Shown here piece after piece: positions 36,940 to 45,089 of a stretch of DNA of 64,000 nucleotides; the first letter of the stretch is position 1; every line of letters begins with the position of its first letter. The notes beneath the pieces are model-generated. The model saw only the letters and a program-made list of their open reading frames with translations, had not been told where the DNA came from and did not search any database. The translations under genes were made by a program, and so were the position numbers. Source of the stretch: Streptomyces sp. P9-A2 (GTDB taxonomy: Bacteria > Actinomycetota > Actinomycetes > Streptomycetales > Streptomycetaceae); assembly GCF_036634175.1 (NCBI RefSeq), contig NZ_JAZIFX010000001.1, forward strand, positions 6,572,001 through 6,636,000, in the 5' to 3' direction.

Positions 36940-37596
36940 TCAGTGGATGATGCCGGTGCGCAGGGCGACCGCGACCATCCCGGCGCGGTCGCCCGTACCG
37001 AGCTTGCGGGCGATGCGGGCGAGGTGGCTCTTGACGGTCAGCGCGGACAGGCCCATCGAGACGCCGATGGCCTTGTTCGACTGCCCCTCCGCCACCAGCC
37101 GCAGCACCTCGACCTCACGGCCGGACAGTTCGCGGTAGCCGCCCGGGTGGCTCGGGGCACCCGGAGGGCGGCGGTGCAGACGGGCGCCGCCGATGGGGGC
37201 GGCACCGGGGCGGGAGGGAAGTCCGAGGTTGGTACGGGTGCCGGTGACGACGTAGCCCTTCACTCCGCCGGCGAGGGCGTTGCGCACGGCGCCGATGTCG
37301 TCGGCGGCGGACAGGGCGAGACCGTTGGGCCAGCCTGCGGCCCGGGTCTCCGAGAGGAGGGTGAGGCCGGAACCGTCCGGCAGGTGGACGTCGGCGACGC
37401 AGATGTCGCGGGGGTTGCCGATGCGGGGACGAGCCTCCGCGACGGACGAGGCCTCGATCACGTCGCGTACACCGAGCGCCCACAGATGGCGGGTGACGGT
37501 GGAGCGGACGCGGGGGTCGGCCACGACCACCATGGCGGTCGGCTTGTTCGGGCGGTAGGCGACCAGGCTTGCGGGCTGCTCGAGGAGAACGGACAC
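36940..37596 (-). CDS. NarL/FixJ-type response regulator with LuxR HTH
   Basis: This 218-residue protein has a receiver-like N-terminal domain (MVVVADPRVRS, phospho-site Asp in CVADVHLPDG) and a C-terminal LuxR-type HTH (about 150-210; LSGREVEVLRLVAEGQSNKAIG, LTVKSHLARI). The first acidic pair of a canonical receiver (DD/DE) is replaced by AD, and a Pro/Gly-rich linker joins the domains, so it may not be phosphorylated normally. No sensor kinase is adjacent. The gene is in the conserved block before DUF3000/hemE. Confidence 0.85.
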   Translation of the reverse strand: MSVLLEQPASLVAYRPNKPTAMVVVADPRVRSTVTRHLWALGVRDVIEASSVAEARPRIGNPRDICVADVHLPDGSGLTLLSETRAAGWPNGLALSAADDIGAVRNALAGGVKGYVVTGTRTNLGLPSRPGAAPIGGARLHRRPPGAPSHPGGYRELSGREVEVLRLVAEGQSNKAIGVSMGLSALTVKSHLARIARKLGTGDRAGMVAVALRTGIIH

Positions 37597-37900
37597 CAGG
37601 CCTCCTGGGGTGGCGGCGGGACGGGGCCGGCTCGTGGGGGTGGAGCCGGGCTCAACCGTGCTTTCAAGGTCACAGTCGTCTTCGGCAACAAACGCGGTCT
37701 CCTTTAGAGAATGATCACGATCCAGTGAGTAACAATCCGTGCAATTCGGACACGCGGTCGATCATTCGAAGATCGAACGGTTTCGGTCTGCGTCGCAACG
37801 CTTCCGGAAGTGGCCGTATCGACAAAGAGATCCCCAAAAAGGTCGCCAAAGAGATCTTGAGGGGATCGGCAAGGAAGCGGCCGAGGAGATCGACAAAGAG

Positions 37901-37948
37901 ACCGGCCGAGAGACCGGCCGAGAGACCGGCCGAGAGACCGGCCGAGAG
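37901..37948. repeat. Four perfect tandem copies of a 12-mer
   Basis: ACCGGCCGAGAG is repeated four times without mismatch, and the flanks carry degenerate related sequence, so the array could once have been longer. Confidence 0.95.
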
Positions 37949-38062
37949 TGCTCCGGTGGCCGGCCCGGCGAACGGCCCGGGAACGGCAGAAGACCGGTCC
38001 GAAGACCGGTCTGGAGGAGCGCCGGGAGCCCTACGAGGGGATCGGTCCCGGCAACGGCTGCA

Positions 38063-38116
38063 GGTTCAACGCCCGGGGTGGGTTCAACGCCCGGGGTGGG
38101 TTCAACGCCCGCGGCG
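38063..38116. repeat. Three tandem copies of an 18-mer
   Basis: GGTTCAACGCCCGGGGTG occurs twice perfectly (38063-38098), followed by a copy with two changes (38099-38116). Confidence 0.95.
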
Positions 38117-38139
38117 GTGGCCCCAGAGGTGTGGCGGGC

Positions 38140-38817
38140 TCAGCGTGCCTGCGGCCCCCGGCGCTGCGGCAGCGTCACCACCGACGCGTCCCCCGGAGCG
38201 GCCGGCGGCAGCCCGGCGACCTGCGCCAGCAGATCGCACCACGACATCAGATGGGTGGCCGCGTCCGGCACCCCGCCCGCACCCTCTTCCGGCGTCCACG
38301 AGGCACGGATCTCGATCTGCGAGGCGGCAGGACGCTCGGACAGCCCGCCGAAGTAGTGCGAACCGGCCCGCGTGACCGTGCCGCTCGGCTCGCCGTACGT
38401 CAGACCGCGTGCCGCGAGCGCACCGGTCAGCCAGGACCAGCACACCTCCGGAAGCAGCGGATCCGCCGCCATCTCCGGCTCCAGTTCCGCGCGCACCAGC
38501 GTCACCAGCCGGAAGGTGCCCCGCCAGGCGTCGTGCCCGGCCGGATCGTGCAGCAACACCAGCCGGCCGTCGGCCAGGTCCTGGTCGCCGTCCACGACCG
38601 CCGCCTCCAGCGCGTACGCGTACGGGGCGAGCCGTTTGGGCGCCGGAGTGCTCTCCACTTCGATCTGCGGCCGGAGCCGCGCGCCCCGCAACGCTTCGAC
38701 GGCGGTCCGGAAGGGCAGAGGGGGCGCCGTGCCCCCGAGCCCGAGATCCGCATCGGTGTCCTTCGCTTCGTCCATTCCGCCCGTGCCGTCCGACAGTCGT
38801 CCCTGAGCCGCAGCCAT
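38140..38817 (-). CDS. DUF3000-domain protein
   Basis: This 225-residue, probably cytosolic actinobacterial protein of unknown function matches the DUF3000 pattern as I recall it: FRTAVEALRGARLRPQIEVE, PKRLAPYAYALEAAVVD, LVLLHDPAGHDAWRGTFRLV, HYFGGLSERPA. The gene is divergent from hemE, as in other Streptomyces. No function is inferred. Confidence 0.8.
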   Translation of the reverse strand: MAAAQGRLSDGTGGMDEAKDTDADLGLGGTAPPLPFRTAVEALRGARLRPQIEVESTPAPKRLAPYAYALEAAVVDGDQDLADGRLVLLHDPAGHDAWRGTFRLVTLVRAELEPEMAADPLLPEVCWSWLTGALAARGLTYGEPSGTVTRAGSHYFGGLSERPAASQIEIRASWTPEEGAGGVPDAATHLMSWCDLLAQVAGLPPAAPGDASVVTLPQRRGPQAR

Positions 38818-39020
38818 GCGGGGAAGGTTAAGCGGAAGCGGGCCCCGGCGCGGGGAAGGACACCCGGGGTGGGCAACGGTGTCCGGATCGTGTCACACCG
38901 GCGTGGCGCGGGGCACGACGCCCGGCGTGGCGCCGGCGCGGTGCCCGGTGTGGCGCGGGGCACGGTGCGCGGTGTGGCCTGCGGTGCGGGGCGTCCGGCG
39001 GACCGTGCGAGACTGGCCGG

Positions 39021-40088
39021 GTGAGTGCCAATGTCAGCCCGCGGGGCAAGCAGCCGACCCAGACGTACGACAGTGCCTTCCTCAAGGCGTGCCGGCGTGA
39101 GCCGGTGCCGCACACTCCGGTGTGGTTCATGCGGCAGGCGGGCCGCTCATTGCCGGAGTACCGCAAGGTGCGTGAGGGCATCGCGATGCTCGACTCCTGC
39201 ATGCGCCCCGACCTCGTCGCCGAGATCACCCTCCAGCCGGTGCGCCGGCACGACGTCGACGCGGCGATCTACTTCAGCGACATCGTCGTGCCCCTCAAGG
39301 CCATCGGTATCGACCTCGACATCAAGCCCGGTATCGGCCCCGTCGTCGAGGAGCCCTTCCGCACCCGCGCCGACCTGGCCCGGCTGCGCGACCTCACCCC
39401 GGAGGACGTCTCCTACGTCACCGAGGCGTACGGCCTGCTGACCGCCGAGCTGGGCGCCACCCCGCTGATCGGCTTCGCGGGCGCCCCGTTCACCCTCGCC
39501 AGCTACCTCGTCGAGGGCGGCCCGTCCCGCACGTACGAGAACGCCAAGGCGATGATGTACGGCGACCCGGAGCTCTGGGCCGACCTCCTCGACCGCCTCG
39601 CGGACATCACCGCCGCGTTCCTCACCGTGCAGATCGAGGCCGGCGCCTCCGCGGTCCAGCTCTTCGACTCCTGGGCCGGCGCGCTCGCCCCCGCCGACTA
39701 CCGGCGCTCGGTGATGTCGGCCTCGGCCAAGGTCCTCGACGCGGTGTCCGGTTACGGCATCCCCCGCATCCACTTCGGCGTCGGCACCGGCGAACTCCTC
39801 GGTCTGATGGGCGAGGCCGGCGCGGACGTCGTCGGCGTCGACTGGCGCGTCCCGCTGGACGAGGCCGTCCGCCGGGTCGGCCCCGGCAAGGCGCTCCAGG
39901 GCAACCTCGACCCGACCGTGCTGTTCGCCGGCACGGAGGCGGTGGAGGCGAAGACCCGCGAGGTGCTGGCCGCGGCCGAGGGCCTCGAGGGCCACATCTT
40001 CAACCTCGGCCACGGCGTCATGCCGAACACCGACGCCGACGCGCTGACCCGCCTCGTCGACCACGTCCACACCGCCACCGCCCGCTGA
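39021..40088 (+). CDS. hemE: Uroporphyrinogen decarboxylase
   Basis: This 355-residue enzyme decarboxylates the four acetate side chains of uroporphyrinogen III to give coproporphyrinogen III in heme synthesis. It has the signature PVWFMRQAGRSLPEYR, a catalytic Asp in AIYFSDIVVPLKA, GFAGAPFTLASYLVEGG and the C-terminal HIFNLGHGVMPNTDADAL. The GTG at 39021 is the first usable start before this sequence. The promoter region (38818-39020) has imprecise repeats of GTGGCGCGGGGCACG. It is the last intact core gene before the accessory zone. Confidence 0.95.
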   Translation: MSANVSPRGKQPTQTYDSAFLKACRREPVPHTPVWFMRQAGRSLPEYRKVREGIAMLDSCMRPDLVAEITLQPVRRHDVDAAIYFSDIVVPLKAIGIDLDIKPGIGPVVEEPFRTRADLARLRDLTPEDVSYVTEAYGLLTAELGATPLIGFAGAPFTLASYLVEGGPSRTYENAKAMMYGDPELWADLLDRLADITAAFLTVQIEAGASAVQLFDSWAGALAPADYRRSVMSASAKVLDAVSGYGIPRIHFGVGTGELLGLMGEAGADVVGVDWRVPLDEAVRRVGPGKALQGNLDPTVLFAGTEAVEAKTREVLAAAEGLEGHIFNLGHGVMPNTDADALTRLVDHVHTATAR

Positions 40089-40101
40089 CCACGCGGGGCG
40101 C

Positions 40102-40491
40102 TCACCACGGGTGCCGGGGCCGTGCCCGCCTGCCGAACAGCAGGCCGGGCGGCTCCGGTGGCGGGGGAGTGCCGTGGCGCAGCGGCCAGGCGATCAGCAT
40201 GCCGGCCACGAAGCCCACGACATGCGCCACGTACGCCACCGTCCCGGCGTCGGTGACGCCCGTCCCGGACGAGTACACCGCCTGCAGCACGAACCACATG
40301 CCGAGCACGATCCAGGCCTGCAGCCGCAGCGGCAGGAAGATCAGGAACGGCACCAGCACCCAGACGCGCGCCCTCGGATACAGCACCAGATACGCGCCCA
40401 GCACCCCCGCGACCGCCCCGGACGCGCCGATCAGCGCGAAGCACAGGTGCCCCATGCGGTCCTCGACGTTGTTGCCGAAGATCTTGAGAGC
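40102..40491 (-). pseudogene. Rhomboid protease remnant A (C-terminal half with internal deletion)
   Basis: The frame ending at 40102 reads FGNNVEDRMGHL, then CFALIGASGAVAGVLGAY with the catalytic Ser of GASGA, and YVAHVVGF with the catalytic His. It ends in a Pro-rich tail. About 30 residues expected between MGHL and ALIGASG are missing. The N-terminal half is replaced at about 40491 by an IS256 fragment. Even if translated from the ATG at 40455 the 117-residue product lacks several membrane helices, so activity is unlikely. Confidence 0.75.
40448..40489. repeat. 42-bp direct repeat, copy 1 (rhomboid-derived)
   Basis: This stretch matches 43067-43108, with the first 26 bases identical (TGCCCCATGCGG...GTTGTT) and about four or five mismatches in the remaining 16. 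It encodes LKIFGNNVEDRMGHL on the minus strand. Confidence 0.85.
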
Positions 40492-40690
40492 GGCTCGAAC
40501 GACTCGGCCCGGTCCCGCGGCACCGCGATCTCGACCGGCCCCGACTCGGTGATCACCGTCTTGGACCGGTGCCCGTTACGGTAGTTCTCCCGGCCGCCCT
40601 CGGCCCGCTCACCGGGCTCATGCCCCAGGTGATCAGTGAGCCCGCCCTCCAGGGCGGACTCCAGCACCCGCTCGGTCAGTTACTTGCAGG
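40492..40690 (-). pseudogene. IS256-family (mutator-type) transposase fragment
   Basis: The minus frame reads LTERVLESALEGGLTDHLGH, then NYRNGHRSKTVITESGPVEI and VPRDRAESFEP, the N-terminal signature of IS256 transposases. A TAA lies just before LTERV, and the frame breaks into rhomboid sequence at about 40491. No DDE core remains. Confidence 0.8.
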
Positions 40691-41005
40691 AGGCCGCCCT
40701 CCCCGGCGAGCCTCACCTCTTCCCACTTCCGGCCCCCACGCCAACTCAGCCTGAGATCAGCCAGGTTGGAAACAGCTCCCTGTATTCGACCAGGGCTGCC
40801 CTGGGAAGTGGTCGTTGCGTTCTGCGCGGATCACGGAGGCCAGGGTTCTTGAGCGGGCCGAGCCGATGCCGAGGCGATTGCGGAGGATCTTCGCAGGGCT
40901 GCGGCTCGATCCCCAACTCCTCACACACAAGCCATCCGGCACGGCCCGCGGCGCACCCCCCTGGCCCCGGCAACCGGCATTCCCCAGTTGTGCGCACCCA
41001 TGGAT
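40691..41005. other. Accessory intergenic region between the IS256 fragment and the flavoprotein gene
   Basis: About 315 bp with no supported gene and a lower, more even base composition than the core genes. Short frames on both strands lack family resemblance. Confidence 0.4.
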
Positions 41006-41050
41006 ACGGGTCAGGGGCCCGCAGTGAGAGCTGCTGGGCCCCTGACCCGT
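41006..41050 (-). terminator. 15-bp perfect stem terminator after the flavin monooxygenase
   Basis: ACGGGTCAGGGGCCC pairs perfectly with GGGCCCCTGACCCGT, and the stem continues with GCAG/CTGC after a one-base bulge to a 6-nt loop. It lies 29 bp beyond the stop of the minus-strand monooxygenase gene. Confidence 0.8.
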
Positions 41051-41078
41051 AGTGGGGTCCGACCCCGAACTCGGGGAG

Positions 41079-42470
41079 TTACGCCGCCAGGCTGCGCTCA
41101 GTGTTCTGCGGGGTCTTGGCGGAGTCTTCGGCGAGGTAGCGCTCGATCGAGTCGTCGAGTTCTTCGAGCCACGGTGTGTGGTGCTCGGCTGCCAGGGTTT
41201 CCGTCATGACCGAGCGGTAGGCACGGTCGCGGTAGCCCATGATGTCGGCCTTCTTGTCGCGCTTCCACGCGAGGAAGATCTCGACGACCCGGTCGAGGTC
41301 GAACTCGGGGTAGTCCGTCTGCCGCAGCAGATCCCGCACGTAGTCGGCCTGGAAGCGGACCTCTTCGGCGTCTGAGGAAAGCCTCTCGAAACGTTCCCGC
41401 CACTCGGCGATGGACGCGGAGCGTTCGGTCTCCGACGGCAGCTCGGCGCGGCCCAGGATGAGGTCGCGTACGTACCAGGCCTGCGCGTCGAACATGTTGA
41501 AGGTGAACCACTGGTCCTGCGCGCCGAGGTAGGCCAGACGCGGGTTGTCCTGCCACACGACACCGCGGTAAAGGCCGTCCGGATACACGTTGTTCGGGGA
41601 GGTCAGCGCGAGCTCGTCGGGCAGGAACGGGTACTTGTGAAGGTAGCCGGTGCACAGGATGACGGCGTCGATGTGCTTCGAGGTGTCGTCGGCGAAGTGG
41701 ACCGTGTTGCCCTCGATGCGCTTGATGACGGGGCGTTCCTCGAAGCCCTCGGGCCAGTCGTAGCCCATCGGCGCGGAACGATAGCTCGCCGTCACCGAGC
41801 GTGCGCCCATCTTGAACGCCTGGCTGCCGATGTCCTCGGCCGAGTAGCTGGAGCCGACGACGAGGACGTCCTGCTCCTTGAGGGCTTCCGCGCCGCGGAA
41901 GTCGTGCGCGTGGGCGATGTACCCGGGGAAGGTCTCGATGCCAGGGAAATGCGGCACGTTGGGGAAAGCGAAGTGGCCGCTGGCGACGACCACATGGTCG
42001 AACTCCTCGGTCGTCGTTTCTCCGGTGGGGAGATTCTCGACCGTGAGCGTGAAGACCTCACGCTCGGCGTCGTATTCCGTCCAGCGCACGACGGTCTGGA
42101 AACGGATGAAATCGCGCACGTTCGTCTTCTTCAGCCGGGCAGCGATGTAGTCCCACAGAACCGGGCGCGGCGGGTATGAGGAGACGGCGCGACCGAAGTG
42201 CTCGTCGAAGGTGTAATCAGCGAACTCCAGCGCTTCCTTCGGCGCATTCGACCACAGATTGCGGTACATGCTCGAGTGCACGGGCTCGCCGTACTCGTCG
42301 AGTCCGGTGCGCCAGGTGAAGTTCCACTGGCCACCCCAGTCAGCCTGTTTCTCAAAACAGACAATCTCGGGGATGTCTGCCCCCGCGCGCGCTGCGGTCT
42401 CAAAGGCCCGCAGCTGAGCCATGCCCGAGGGGCCGGCACCGACGATCGCTACTCTTTTTCTGTTCGTCAC
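41079..42470 (-). CDS. Flavin-containing monooxygenase, trimethylamine-monooxygenase-like
   Basis: This 463-residue protein has an N-terminal FAD site VAIVGAGPSG (residues 7-16), the FMO motif FPGYIAHAHDF, the NADPH site VLVVGSSYSAEDIG and the downstream LGAQDQWFTFNMFDAQAW. Length and several segments (for example MGYDWPEGFEERP) resemble bacterial Tmm enzymes, which oxidise trimethylamine to its N-oxide. I chose the GTG at 42470 because AAAGGGA precedes it at 6 bp. The in-frame extension to 42629 does not look like the family. It lies between two rhomboid remnants and IS debris, so it is probably horizontally acquired cargo. Other amine or sulfur substrates are possible. Confidence 0.85.
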   Translation of the reverse strand: MTNRKRVAIVGAGPSGMAQLRAFETAARAGADIPEIVCFEKQADWGGQWNFTWRTGLDEYGEPVHSSMYRNLWSNAPKEALEFADYTFDEHFGRAVSSYPPRPVLWDYIAARLKKTNVRDFIRFQTVVRWTEYDAEREVFTLTVENLPTGETTTEEFDHVVVASGHFAFPNVPHFPGIETFPGYIAHAHDFRGAEALKEQDVLVVGSSYSAEDIGSQAFKMGARSVTASYRSAPMGYDWPEGFEERPVIKRIEGNTVHFADDTSKHIDAVILCTGYLHKYPFLPDELALTSPNNVYPDGLYRGVVWQDNPRLAYLGAQDQWFTFNMFDAQAWYVRDLILGRAELPSETERSASIAEWRERFERLSSDAEEVRFQADYVRDLLRQTDYPEFDLDRVVEIFLAWKRDKKADIMGYRDRAYRSVMTETLAAEHHTPWLEELDDSIERYLAEDSAKTPQNTERSLAA

Positions 42471-42984
42471 GTATGTCCCTTTGATTTCGCCATGCGGCCC
42501 CGCTCCCACCCTCACGGGCAGGAAGGAGCCGTCCGGTCGCCAGAATCCGCACGTATCGACCGGTCCAGAGAGGCAGCTTTCTTTCGACCGTAGCAGAATT
42601 GGCTCAATTGCGCTAATTTGCTGCCGCAATCGACAACGTCAACCCGTCGGAGGTGCGGGCTGCGGCAGCCGGTCCGGCCGTGCGGCTACGGATCGGCATC
42701 AAGCCCTACTCTCGGCGGATGATCTGCGGATTCGTCACCTCATCGGGCGCGACGGGGTCGTCCCCCGTGCTGGCCGCGAAGGTCGTCGCCCTGCATGTCT
42801 TCACCCTTTGAACTTCACATTGGCAACGCGGCGGAAAGGGTGGATGGCGCCCTGGCGGAAATGTGCCCGACCACAGCTTCTTCCCGGTCTGCGCAATCTC
42901 ATTCCTCCGATATGCGGAAGGAAGCGGATCCGTAATCTGGTTCTCCGTCTTGTCCGAGTGAAAGTGTGTCAGGGGCGCCTCGGG
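42471..42984. other. Intergenic region upstream of the monooxygenase
   Basis: About 500 bp with reduced GC in places and no supported gene. It probably includes the monooxygenase promoter on the minus strand (GTAGCAGAATTGG... region near 42590) and sequence joining it to the rhomboid fragment. No clear operator was seen. Confidence 0.4.
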
Positions 42985-43108
42985 GGGTGGGGAGCCGGTG
43001 TTCGTGAGTGCGAATCCGTATGCGGCCGCGCACCCGCAGACCAGGTAGAGCAGCAGGTACCGCAGATGCCCCATGCGGTCCTCGACGTTGTTTCCGAAGG
43101 TCCTGAGG
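42985..43108 (-). pseudogene. Rhomboid protease remnant B (middle segment)
   Basis: The minus frame reads TLRTFGNNVEDRMGHLRYLL, then LYLVCGCAAAYGFALTN, the segment around transmembrane helix 3 that is missing from remnant A. The sequence on both sides is unrelated. It shares the 42-bp direct repeat with remnant A. Confidence 0.7.
43067..43108. repeat. 42-bp direct repeat, copy 2 (rhomboid-derived)
   Basis: This is the second copy of the repeat at 40448-40489, in the same orientation, 2.6 kb away. The two copies bracket the IS256 fragment and the monooxygenase gene. The recombinase pseudogene begins about 180 bp further on. Confidence 0.85.
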
Positions 43109-43289
43109 GTGGACGTTACCGCAGGTCAGATGCGTGCTGGGTGATCCCCAGGTCAGCAAGTAGCCAGCATGCGGCGAGTCGGAGGTCTCCGCCTTGCCGA
43201 CCGAGGGGCGTGACAGCAGAGCCGGCCTTCGCTGGTTCGCTCGCCGCTTCGGAAGGTTTCGCTCTTCGGCTCGTCGACTCGCTCGCGGC

Positions 43290-44088
43290 ATGGGTTCCTT
43301 CTTCAAGTCGCGGAAGCTGAATGCGGTGACACCGACCGTGGTGGAGGACTTTCTCGATCACTTGGAGGCGGAGGGGGGCCGTGGACACCAGCTGAACGTC
43401 TACAGGGCCCTGTCGGCTCTCCTCCGAGAAGCGTTCGAGAAGGGGGCCATTGCTGAACCCTCTTCGCGGAGCGCAGAAACCCGAGTGCACCCCACAGCGG
43501 GTAGCCATCCCCGACGCCGAGTACATCGCCAGAGCGATCCAGGTGGCGGACTGCAAGCCGGCACTGGAGATAGTCCTGATGGTCGGCTGCGGGCTCCGCA
43601 ACGGCGAGGCGCGTGCGGTGAACGTGAACAACATCGTCGCGGACGACGTGTACCGGGTGACCGAGCAGGTGCACTCCAGTACGCACCAGTCGGCGAAGCT
43701 CAAGCACCGCAAGGAAGGCGAGTTCCGCGAGGTGCCCCTGCCGCGCACGGTCAGGGACGCCGTCGAACGATTCGCGGAAGAGCACGGGACCACGGAGGAC
43801 GGGTACCTCTTGAGGGGGCCGAAGGGGCCCTTCAGTGAACCGAACGAGCGATACCGGGTGTCGAATCTGTTCCAGGCCCTCCCGCCGGCGGAAGACGTCG
43901 GAATGTACGGCTTCCGGCACTTCTTCGCGTCCAACGCGCTGAGCCACGGCATTCCCATCACGGACGTGGCGAACTGGATGGGGCACACGTCGATCCGGGT
44001 CACCTACCGCACGTACAGGCACCTCATGCCCGGGAGCATCACCAAGGCGGCGATGGTCTTGGACGAGCAGTTGCGAGCTGTCGTGTGA
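43290..44088 (+). pseudogene. Phage-type tyrosine recombinase (integrase), frameshifted
   Basis: Frame one encodes the end of the core-binding domain (SFFKSRKLNAVTPTVVEDFL, LNVYRALSALLREAFEKGAI). The catalytic domain follows in another frame from about 43450: GCGLRNGEARAVN (first Arg), YGFRHFFAS, MGHTSIRVTYRTYRHL (His and the Tyr nucleophile). The join is a single-base shift near GCTGAACCC. The N-terminal arm-binding domain is missing. The catalytic part alone (43450-44088, 212 residues) could be translated but would be an incomplete recombinase. Confidence 0.8.
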
Positions 44089-44127
44089 CGGTGGGAAGTT
44101 GGCGCCGGAAGCGGTAGCGGGACACCG

Positions 44128-44625
44128 GTGGGCCCCGACACCCCGCCCTCAGCCCTTCACCTGGCCCTCACTCTTCTTGGTGCCGTCGCGGAGGCAATCC
44201 CGCCCCTCTCCGACGTTCTCGATCTTCGAATCGAGGAGGGGAAGGTGTCCGGACTGAAGCTGTTCCGCACGGCGAAGGGCGGCATGAGGGAGGTCGTGCC
44301 GCGGCTGGCTGATACCGAGGCCGATGCGCTGAGCCTCGTCGAGAGCAACATGCAGGAACTGCTCGGGGCCCGGTTCCCGGCGAGCGAGTACAGCACCGGT
44401 CCGGTGCACGGCAGGCGGACCGGCCAGTGCTGGGACAACGCCCTTGGCGAATCGTTCTTCGCCACGTTGAAACGGGAGTTGATCGGGGAACGGTCGTGGC
44501 CGAACCGGTCCGCTGTCCGCACTGCGATCTTCGAGTGGCTCGAGAGCTGGTACAGCATACGAAGGCTGCACAGCAGCCTCGGCTACCGCAGTCCTGCCGA
44601 GTACGAAACCATCCTCGCGGCCTGA
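44128..44625 (+). pseudogene. Chimeric remnant: nuclease-like protein N-terminus joined to an IS3-family transposase C-terminus
   Basis: The first part (to about 44415) reads VSGLKLFRTAKGG, then LVESNMQELLGARFPASEYS and TGPVHG, resembling the start of a DUF91/DUF5655-like nuclease family as I recall it. Without a break it continues as TGQCWDNALGESFFATLKRE, then HSSLGYRSPAEYE, the last third of an IS3-type DDE transposase including the final Glu (ALGESFF). The junction lies near GRR/TGQCWDN. The product would have neither complete domain. It is remnant DNA from two mobile events. Confidence 0.7.
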
Positions 44626-44787
44626 CCGCCACACCAAGGGTGTCTGTCGAAGCGGAGCAGGCTCAGTCCGGGCCTGTTCACCCTCGCGGATCACAAGGAC
44701 GCGGCACGGGGGTGAACTGCCGTATGCAGAAGGGCTTCTCCACGGTTGCCCGGGTGTGTCGCCAGATGCACCAAAAGGAGAAGCCCG

Positions 44788-45089
44788 GTGGAGCCTTATC
44801 CCTCCCGCGTCCCTGCCCGCGTCGGCCGCGGGGACTTCGCCGCCTCGCTCACCCTCCTGGACGACATGGTCGAAACCCTGTCCGGGGTGGGGATGATGTC
44901 CTGCTGCCGGGCAGTGCTGGAGGAGTACGTCACTGAGAGGGGCCGGTAGCTGCAGCGGCAGTCGACGCAGGACCGGCTCGATGCCCGGGCCCGCCTTGAG
45001 GAACGCCGGGCGGTGGTCCGCGGGATGGACGGGGTCCAGCGACGGCGGGTCGAGGCGGGGCGTCGCCGTCCGGTGGCCACCACGGTGGG
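44788..45089 (+). pseudogene. ISKra4-family transposase N-terminal fragment
   Basis: A GTG at 44788 follows AAAAGGAG. The frame reads VGRGDFAASLTLLDDMVETL and [15 protein letters not shown], then a TAG at 44947-44949. In the same frame it continues with [33 protein letters not shown], which is ISKra4-like (recall). It ends where ISAs1 sequence starts at about 45089. The in-frame stop and truncation make it inactive. Confidence 0.6.

Larger units (their letters stand above)
37597..38139. other. Gene-free region with two perfect tandem repeats
   Basis: About 540 bp between the response regulator and the DUF3000 gene. It holds a lower-GC patch with purine-rich sequence (37690-37870), a 12-bp repeat at 37901-37948 and an 18-bp repeat at 38063-38116. 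The open frames crossing it encode only Arg/Pro-rich repeats. I see no credible gene. Confidence 0.55.

Noticed and set aside
37901..37948. CRISPR-like repeat array
   Set aside because: The units are 12 bp, directly adjacent and without spacers, so this is a simple tandem repeat. No cas genes are present.
37569..38375. 268-residue plus-strand frame between the response regulator and hemE
   Set aside because: Its middle part is a translation of the tandem repeats and its ends are antisense to the response regulator and DUF3000 genes.
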